Shown piece by piece: positions 57,446 to 64,000 of a stretch of DNA of 64,000 nt. Location of the stretch: assembly GCA_017354895.1 (NCBI GenBank), contig CP071494.1, positions 1,302,001 through 1,366,000 of the forward strand, read 5' to 3'. Position 1 is the first letter of the stretch. Every line of letters starts with the position of its first letter. The DNA comes from Podospora comata. Lineage: Eukaryota; Ascomycota; Sordariomycetes; Sordariales; Podosporaceae. A program made the position numbers and the translations under genes. The notes beneath the pieces were generated by a model. The model ran no database searches. It saw nothing but the letters and a program-made list of their open reading frames with translations, and was not told the DNA's origin.

Positions 57446-57865
57446 TGTTATTGTCGGGGGGTTGGTGAATTGGGGGGGGTTGGTTGGTAGGGAATGGATT
57501 TGTCGGTGGTGCTGGTGGTGGTGATGATGCGCGCAGGGCGCAAAGGTGGTCAGGAAATTTTTGGAATTGAGAGCATGGGCAGGGCCTTATCGGAGCTGGG
57601 GGAGGTTGCTTATCGGTTTGATGGGTGGAGAACAGGGGGGCGTTCCGGCAGGCAAAAATGGGTGAAAAAGTGGCGGGAAGTTCGTCCATTGGATTTTTTG
57701 GCGGGGTTAATTTATCTGGGATTTATCTTATCGGTTTGTTGGTCAGTCATCAACTTGGTGTCGCCGATTGCGCTCGCGGAAGTTGAAGGTATTCGCGGCA
57801 ACACTTGAAAGTAGGCATTTACAAGGGTCTTTTTTCGAGTAAGAAATTATACAACCGATCACAAA
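57446..57865. other. Divergent promoter LOC1 / HIS3
   Basis: A 420-bp shared divergent promoter. It contains G-rich and GGTGGTG stretches on the left and a GGTCAGTCATC element at about 57740, a weak half-match to the Gcn4/CPC1 site. No gene was seen. Confidence 0.5.
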
Positions 57866-58613
57866 ATGGCTACTGCTGAACACCCTCCCCGCTGGGCCGC
57901 TTTTGCGCGCGACACCAACGAGACCAAGATCCAACTTTCGCTGAATCTCGACGGCGGGCGCTTCCACCCAGACACCGACGCCCGTCTCTTCAAGGGCCAG
58001 GACCACGCCAGCCAAACGAGCAAGTCGCAGACCATCAGCATCAACACCGGCATTGGTTTCTTGGACCACATGCTTCACGCCCTGTCCAAGCATGCGGGCT
58101 GGAGTCTGGCGCTGAACTGCAAGGGTGATTTGCACAGTTAGTCACCCCCCCTCCCCTACTCAAAGGGAACTTTTTCTGATTTTAAAATGTTTTAAAACAG
58201 TCGATGACCACCACACGGCCGAAGACGTCTGCATCGCCCTCGGATACGCCTTTGCCCAAGCCCTCGGCACCCCCGTTGGCATCAAGCGCTTCGGCTTCGC
58301 CTACTGCCCCCTCGACGAGGCCCTCAGCAGAGCCGTGGTCGACATCTCCAACAGACCGCACAGCGTTATCGACTTGGGACTCAAGCGCGAGAAGATTGGG
58401 GATCTCAGCACCGAGATGATCCCTCACTGCATGCAAAGCTTCGCGCAGGCGGCGCGCATCACGCTGCATGTGGATGTGATTAGGGGGGATAATGACCACC
58501 ACAGGGCCGAGAGCGCGTTCAAGGCGCTGGCGGTGGCGATTAGGGAGGCTATTTCGAGGGTTGCTGGGAAGGAGGGGGAGGTGCCTAGTACTAAGGGTAC
58601 GTTGAGTATTTAA
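57866..58613 (+). CDS. HIS3: Imidazoleglycerol-phosphate dehydratase (histidine biosynthesis)
   Basis: Dehydrates imidazoleglycerol phosphate to imidazoleacetol phosphate, step 6/7 of histidine synthesis; Mn-dependent. Exons 57866-58136 and 58201-58613 (64-nt intron; the donor splits the Ile codon of [10 protein letters not shown]) give 227 aa, typical. The metal-ligand motifs are [16 protein letters not shown] (HxxxH region), [15 protein letters not shown] and the final [16 protein letters not shown]. The substrate pocket Arg and Glu are in [19 protein letters not shown] and [16 protein letters not shown]. The monofunctional enzyme is usual in fungi (yeast HIS3). A C-terminal short extension ([13 protein letters not shown]) is standard. 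Divergent from LOC1. Confidence 0.97.
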
Positions 58614-59522
58614 ATTCGGGTGTATATCATGTCATAAAAGCGAGCATAAGAAATGGAGTTTTTTGTTCTTGGTTTCGAAAGGGCTGGCAGCTGGGAACTG
58701 CGCAGACAAAGAAGGACAGGGAGGAAACCAAAAAATGTGCAGAAACAATAAGTAGAATTGAAACAAGATTCTCCATTCAAAAAATGCCTTGAAAAAAAAA
58801 AAGGTCGTCCTGAATTTCACACGATTTTGGCTCTTCGACGGTTGCGACGGCCTTAGGCCCCACCATTTGGTGGGAGTGGTGTGATGGATTGATGTTGGAC
58901 CAAACACCCTGCCCACAAAATAATTGGGACACTAAAGTAGGTAATATGCCTTCAAGGATAGTCCATATGCCTTTAAAGATAGTTTATAGGCCTCTAAAGA
59001 TAGTTAACAGGCCTTAAAGGATTACCGAAAGGCCTATTACTTACGTTTAAGGTATAGTTCAGAGTATTATATGGGTTAGCTTTACTGTAGTGTCTCAACT
59101 ATTTTGTGGGCAGGGTGCCAAACTGCCGGGAATAGTTCGAACCAATCCTCCTTGCCATCCTTGCATCGGAAACGCAGCAGCCTTACGAGCTTATGACGCA
59201 GCGTGATCGAGGTACACGGTGCTTGTTTGGTTGCAGCTCGCGATATTGAAGCTCCTGTTTGGTCATTAACAGAAGTTCAATTTTGGGAAGTGGTCTTTCA
59301 ACACGCTGGTCAGGGTTCAAGCTCACATATCACCAACGACATCATCACTCACGGACAAGTTCAGTTTCACCAAACAGCAGCCAAGACACAACACACTCTT
59401 GATACCACCTATCCCCATTCTTGAAGACCGATTGTCTACCCACCACGCGATCTCAAAAACTGAGATCATTTCCATTCAACGCAAGAGCAACAATTAGAAG
59501 CTAAAGACCTCTCTGGCGACCA
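58614..59522. other. Intergenic with intact MITE-like element
   Basis: 3' flank of HIS3, then the MITE-like copy A (58905-59117, listed separately), then a leader-like stretch before the small gene at 59523. No further gene. An isolated B-box-like GTTCGAACC at 59136 was checked and rejected as a tRNA. Confidence 0.55.
58905..59117. mobile_element. Intact MITE-like element with 21-bp internal repeats (copy A)
   Basis: 213 bp. The left end reads CACCCTGCCCACAAAATAAT and the right end, read inward on the other strand, reads CACCCTGCCCACAAAATAGT; they match over about 33 bases with three mismatches. A 5-bp direct repeat CCAAA flanks both ends (58900-58904 and 59118-59122), a typical target-site duplication. 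The interior is five 21-bp units of AGGCCTTTAAAGATAGTT type, at 58944, 58965, 58986, 59007 and 59028. No coding capacity, so a non-autonomous (MITE-class) DNA element. No family name is known to me. The 5-bp TSD does not fit the common TA, TTAA, 3-bp or 8-bp classes. Confidence 0.85.
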
Positions 59523-59918
59523 ATGATGCCCACCTCCCTCAACAACGCCAAACATGAAGAAGCGGTCGACGCCTCCTGGGCCGCAACACGGGGTGCGGTC
59601 TCTGGCGCGCTGAAGTGGGGGGTTGCGACGGCGGTGCTGGGCGGATTGGGGTATGCTTTCTCGCCGGTGTACAGGGGTTTGACTATACAGTTCAAGGTGT
59701 AAGGTGTCCCCTCCAACCTGGTGTGGAATATGGAAGTGCTGATGTGAGGAAATAGGTACATCCAAATGTCGGGCATGGTCCTAGGCAGCATGCTCGAAGC
59801 AGATGCTAGGCTAAGGGAGTATGAAGCCCAAATGAGGCTGCGGAGGAGGCTGATGAAGGAGCAGGCCATGTGGGCTAGTTTTGAGGAGAGGTATGGGAAG
59901 GAGGAAGAGGATGATTGA
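59523..59918 (+). CDS. Small membrane-associated protein of unknown function
   Basis: Exons 59523-59698 and 59756-59918 (57-nt intron, donor GTAAGG, acceptor AATAG) give 112 aa. The N-terminus (MMPTSLNNAKHEEAVDASWAA) precedes a hydrophobic helix, GALKWGVATAVLGGLGYAFSPVYRG, then the joined segment LTIQFKVYIQMSGMVLGSML, probably a second helix. The C-terminus is a strongly charged amphipathic helix ending ASFEERYGKEEEDD. I recognise the fungal look (small two-helix organelle-membrane protein) but not a function. The start could be 59523 or 59526. Splicing with the alternative GT two bases earlier breaks the frame, which supports the chosen junction. Confidence 0.75.
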
Positions 59919-60638
59919 TTTTTTTCAAGGGGGGAAAGTGTATATAGGATAGGCGGTGTAAGATAGTAAAGTGGTGGTTCTTCTTCTCTATGTGTCTTTT
60001 GTTGCGGAACTGCGGTGGTCAATCAACTGTACGATTTCTGTTGTTGGTTGTAGGGGGCAGGTGTATTAATTGTAGGGAAACACCTGAGCTCGGGAACGGA
60101 TTGTGGGAAGAGGGTGAGGTAAGGGTGTGCTTTTCATAGGGATATTTGTGTATAGCGATCTGTTCGGTTGATGATAGAAATGCTATTCAAATACAGTTGG
60201 CCCCCTGACTTGGATCTGTGCCCCCGATCCGGTTATGTTATGATTATGCTCCTGCCCCTAATGCCCTGGTCCCAAAACCCAATATTCATGCTACTGTCTC
60301 CATGCTCCTTAAACCAATGCCCCTCCCCCCCGTTCATCACCATGTATCTTATGCAGAACGACCGTGCGCGCCTCTCTTTCCCATAATCCAAAGACAAAAA
60401 TCAAGAAACTAAACGACTGACAACTGCCACCATGAATGCGCCCCCCTTTTTCCATGCTTTCCATCGTTTACCTATAGGTACAGCCGTAATACATGATATT
60501 ATACAGTCCGTTAATATACAATAGTTACACCAAAGAAGAGAAAAAACTAAAATCTGGTCGTTACGGTGAGAAAATGCGAGATCTATCTCATAGCAAAGAT
60601 AAAGTCGTAAGTGAGGACAACAAGAGAGTGAAAACAAA
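59919..60638. other. Convergent intergenic region
   Basis: 3' flanks of the small gene (plus) and the Pro-rich membrane protein (minus). AT-rich middle; no gene was seen. Confidence 0.5.
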
Positions 60639-62750
60639 TCAAGAAATATACTTTGGACTCCTCCACCCCCCAAACCCGCTAAACCACCTGCTCCCGCTCG
60701 TCCCAGGAAGTGACCTCCTAGTCTTGTGACCCGCTCCCGGCGGAGGAGGGAATGCCCCTTGGCCCATAGGAGGCGTCAGCAAGCCCTCGTTGAATCTTGT
60801 CGAGGTAGCGGGAGCGGTGCCAGGAGTGCGAGGTCTGGTTGTTGTGCCTAGCGACGTCCCGGGTCGGGGTGCTTCCTGGGCTTGTTGTTGTCTTCCCCCA
60901 CCAAACGGGCAGGAAGAAAGTGATGTTCCTGGCCGACGACTGGACGGACTGGGGTTGTTGAGTGGGATGTTGACCATGCCTTCTGTTTGAAGGCCAAGCC
61001 CGACTCGTCCAAGACGGGATTGGGAAGACCGGGCGCGGGGTCGGTGTTGGGGTTGGGGAGGTCTGGTTTCTGAGGTGATGGGGGGTGATAGAGGGAGGGG
61101 TTTGTTGGAGGGGAGGGGGGCGGATTTCATGCCTGTTGAGGGGGCTCGGGGTCTCGTTTCTGGTTGCTTTTGTTGTGCTTGTGGTTGAGGTTCAGATCTT
61201 TGTGTTCGTAGAGGGTGGTTTGTCAGGGGTGTTATCTTCAATGGGGCGGGGATTGGTGACCGGCTTGAGTTGATGTTCCTCATGATGTTCTTCGGGGGTG
61301 GCTTTGGTGGGGCTGGAAAGAGTGAGAACCGGGGGTTGGATGTTTTCCTTGGGGCTGGTGAGGTTGAGGGGGCCGAGACCGGTGGCGGAGGGGGAAGGGG
61401 TGCTTTGGGGGGCTTGCTAGGTTCCCATGGTGTACCAGCAGGGGTGAGGTATGTTCTTCGTGCTTTGGAGGAGCGTTTGGTACTGGCTGTATCTGGATTT
61501 GAAGCTGGGACGGGTGGCGGTGGTGATGCTGGCAAGGCTGGTACCGGTGGAGAAGGAGCAGAAGGGAGTTCGGCGAGATTGGAAGAACCCTTTGATCGTC
61601 GACGGTCAAGCTCCGTGGTGGCATAGAACCACAGGGCGAAGACTGTGTCGACACTCCGGCGGTCCACGGCTCTAGGGGAGGGCGTTGCCTTTCTAATTTG
61701 TACCATTTCGTGCTCCACGTGTTGGAGTTGGGGAGGTGTTACTGGCCCGTACGTGTATTCGTTGGCGTCGTCGCTTTCGTATAGTCCCAAGTCGAGTAGT
61801 GCTTCGGTAGCCACGGAGGAGTTGGAAGGAGAGTGTGATGGTGATGATCTTGGTTGGTTGACCGGGATGGTCTGATATTCCTGAAAGTGATACATGGGTG
61901 CCTCTCTTGCTGTCCCTGAATCCCGCCGACGTTGTTTCCTGCGACGGCAGAGGAAGAATATAAAGGCAGCACCGGCGAGAACTAGGAGGATTCCCACAAC
62001 AATGCCTGCAATGGCAAACCCTGGCAGGGCCCCCACAGTAGTCGGTGGCGAGGGAGAGGAAGGGCTGGTATTGGATGGACCTCGGACTCCCGTGGTGACC
62101 GAAGTGGCAGTAACAGTAGAAAATGTCGTTCTAGGTCCAAAGTCGACCGGCGGCGTTCGAGACTCGCAGCACTCGCTCAGGGGAATAACCAATGTCGTCG
62201 TAGTAGGTGCCGGTCGCAAAGCTCTGACCACACGAGTTGTATGGGATAGGTCAGAACAGGACGTTGATTCAGGACTTAGACGAGACGCCACATGCATCTT
62301 AGACGCTCCATGAGATCGGAACAAAAGAAACACGGTCCATCTTTGGCTGTTGGTGGAGAACTGGGGGAACAACAGGAGATATAGAAAAGCAGAGCAGGCA
62401 ACCGGCAGCTCATATACTTGTCCGAGTGTTCTACAAAGGAGACTCGGTCCTGCAACTGTGAGGGACAGGAATTCTGCCTTTGCCCTCCAAGCTGCCGCAT
62501 AAGGTACGCGGCATGGCAGTGGGCAAAGAGAGGCAGTGCCATTGCGGGTGGTCCATGACACCGGGGCCAAAGTGGGAATAGGGAACAGGGTGGTACCACA
62601 GCTGACCACATCCAGCGGCGTAGACGCCTTGGGTGTGTCCGATGTCAGTTGCTGTAAAAACACGGTGGAAGCAGTCTTTGCTGATATGTGTTTGCGGCAA
62701 ACTCTAAGCGCCTGGCGCGCGCACCTTTGATGATGGAGGTGGGCAGACAA
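60639..62750 (-). CDS. Single-pass membrane protein with proline-rich tail
   Basis: A long open frame; the start is uncertain. The first in-frame ATG is at 62297 (552 aa), but the frame stays open to 62750 and that extra part has ectodomain features (CGTTLFPIPT, NGTASLCPLPC, Cys pairs, an N-glycosylation NGT), so an upstream first exon with a signal peptide is likely and not identified. After a Ser/Thr-rich extracellular region comes one transmembrane helix (LPGFAIAGIVVGILLVLAGA AFIFFLC) followed by basic RRRKQRRR. The rest is a Pro/Ser/Thr-rich tail with PPPP runs and ALP/PAPP repeats, a likely SH3-ligand or disordered scaffold. It resembles the protein at 44950-46086 in layout only; no sequence homology is evident. 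Confidence 0.7.
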   Translation of the reverse strand: MSAHLHHQRCARQALRVCRKHISAKTASTVFLQQLTSDTPKASTPLDVVSCGTTLFPIPTLAPVSWTTRNGTASLCPLPCRVPYAAAWRAKAEFLSLTVAGPSLLCRTLGQVYELPVACSAFLYLLLFPQFSTNSQRWTVFLLFRSHGASKMHVASRLSPESTSCSDLSHTTRVVRALRPAPTTTTLVIPLSECCESRTPPVDFGPRTTFSTVTATSVTTGVRGPSNTSPSSPSPPTTVGALPGFAIAGIVVGILLVLAGAAFIFFLCRRRKQRRRDSGTAREAPMYHFQEYQTIPVNQPRSSPSHSPSNSSVATEALLDLGLYESDDANEYTYGPVTPPQLQHVEHEMVQIRKATPSPRAVDRRSVDTVFALWFYATTELDRRRSKGSSNLAELPSAPSPPVPALPASPPPPVPASNPDTASTKRSSKARRTYLTPAGTPWEPSKPPKAPLPPPPPVSAPSTSPAPRKTSNPRFSLFPAPPKPPPKNIMRNINSSRSPIPAPLKITPLTNHPLRTQRSEPQPQAQQKQPETRPRAPSTGMKSAPLPSNKPLPLSPPITSETRPPQPQHRPRARSSQSRLGRVGLGLQTEGMVNIPLNNPSPSSRRPGTSLSSCPFGGGRQQQAQEAPRPGTSLGTTTRPRTPGTAPATSTRFNEGLLTPPMGQGAFPPPPGAGHKTRRSLPGTSGSRWFSGFGGWRSPKYIS

Positions 62751-64000
62751 GAGTTATTGGACTCGTGCTTCGGACTAGATGTCCTCCAAAAATCAATATT
62801 TCAAACTGGTTGTACAACACCATCACGCGTCAATCGCCTACTTAAGCGCGCTTCTAGAAGCCGCCCATCGCTTGATGAGGGGAAATCAGAAGACTATTGA
62901 GGTTGTGCCGCAAAAGATCCTGCCTCGTATGTTGGATGTCCGAATCTCTCCACAAAGATGATGGTGTTGACTGCAGACTCTGACATCTAACCCCGAGAGA
63001 GTTGGAAGATTTTCATGCGGCACAAAAGATGTAGCGTGAAAATCCGGAGGTTCGCCGCCGCCCGAGTTGGTGATGAGTGAGTTCATGGGGCAGATGTGGA
63101 GAGACGACCCCTGACGCCATTTCCGGTGTTACTCTGTACTTGGTTTCTGAAGGTATGACGCAGAGGCTGAAGAATTTAGAACAGGCGATGATGCCTCTCT
63201 CAGAATATCCTCGCTCGGTACCGGCAAAAAGGGTAATCCACAAAAAGATCAATGGAACTCTGGAGTGTTCTATAGATCCCAAGATATCTGGGGAGAGTGG
63301 GGGGTTCGACGCCTTGATTTGCCGGCAGCACCTATTTTGGCATGCAGAAAGGGGGCCACTCGGCGCTTATTCAGAGCCAACACCACCCAAGATCTCGTGG
63401 CAGCCCTGTCCCTATTGTCCTTTCTTGCGTGCTTTGGAGTGTAAGACATCTGTAGCCGCGGGAAACACTGCAGTTGGTTGCGCCAAAGTCGGTAGACGGC
63501 CCGTTCGGGAAGGGCTTGTGTGTGTTGGCCTCAGTTCGTCCAGGTTTTCGGGGTTGTGTTGCCAAGTCATGCCCGTGATGTTCTGGGTGAAGAGCAAACT
63601 GCGCCTGGCTGTTGTGGGCAGTGTTAGCTTCGTGGTGTCTTGGTGATCAGTTCTGAAATCAACACTGTCTATCTAGTGCTTGTGTAACTGGGAACCACGC
63701 CGAGGGGGGGCGCACAGGTTTAGTTTGCCTGCACGTTTTGGTGATGCCGAGCTGTTTAAGTCGGTGCCTGACACAGTATGACAAAGCCTTACGGTGAGGA
63801 TATGCGATCGACGCAGTTTCAACTCTGATGATGGAATTAACACCGAGAGGACCTTGCCTACGGAGTTTAATGCCATCGGTGTGTTTTGTGAAGCGCACCT
63901 ATATGGCAACGCAAATGAGAAGTTGACACTAGTTCATGACATGGTGAACACGAGAGAAGCAGGACGTCGAGAGATTGCGAAACATATAAAAAGAACAGCA
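62751..64000. other. Gene-poor region at right edge
   Basis: 1.25 kb without a supported gene. A 189-codon frame at 63077-63646 (plus) lacks motifs and its codon use looks non-coding. It may contain the upstream exon and promoter of the Pro-rich membrane protein. Confidence 0.4.

Noticed and set aside
59130-59160. tRNA B-box-like GTTCGAACC
   Set aside because: No A-box or cloverleaf could be folded around it by eye.
63077-63646. 189-codon frame near the right edge
   Set aside because: No domain, non-coding-looking codon use, interrupted by repeats of hydrophobic chance sequence.

Overview
This is a gene-dense nuclear segment of a filamentous ascomycete, most likely a Sordariomycete of the order Sordariales. 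The evidence is the protein families present (Cym1, taxilin, cohesin SMC1, Cdh1, Loc1, a fungal LOV protein), short introns (mostly 49-73 nt, GTRNGY donors, CTRAC-like branch sites, YAG acceptors), one gene per promoter on both strands, and a fungal-type U6 snRNA. I located about 20 protein genes plus U6 and reconstructed exon structures by hand from reading frame, splice consensus and family conservation.

Layout. 0.8-2.9 kb: U6 snRNA and ornithine decarboxylase (polyamine synthesis), with a long leader carrying a uORF. 5.5-8.6 kb: mitochondrial presequence protease Cym1, divergent from a taxilin (9.5-11.4 kb). 12.5-22.2 kb: a Pezizomycotina protein of unknown function, a nitronate monooxygenase-like enzyme, a YheT/EHT1-type hydrolase, and a second M16 metalloprotease. 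22.5-24.3 kb: a rhomboid protease. 26.6-28.9 kb: a small membrane protein and TFIIE-alpha. 30.1-34.0 kb: cohesin SMC1. 35.4-37.4 kb: a GPC1-type acyltransferase ending in a large Cys-Cys-Gly repeat. 38.7-40.6 kb: the APC/C activator Cdh1. 40.6-50.3 kb is the accessory-looking part: a LOV photoreceptor gene split between frames, a single-pass membrane protein, a HET-domain remnant, and a two-domain secreted protein. 50.7-60 kb is again housekeeping: RFC4, ornithine acetyltransferase, a Der1/derlin, LOC1, HIS3 and a small membrane protein. 60.6-62.7 kb: a second single-pass membrane protein with a proline-rich tail.

There is no operon or gene cluster. The recurring themes are housekeeping: amino-acid and polyamine metabolism (ODC, HIS3, ornithine acetyltransferase), chromosome biology (SMC1, RFC4, Cdh1), and proteostasis (two M16 proteases, rhomboid, derlin). 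The most unusual non-genic signals are (i) an apparently undescribed MITE-like family with a 21-bp internal repeat, one copy having clear terminal inverted repeats and a 5-bp target duplication, and two diverged relatives; and (ii) a strand-aware composition switch seen by eye in at least ten genes, where the sense strand goes from C-rich in the 5' part to G-rich in the 3' part whatever the gene's orientation.
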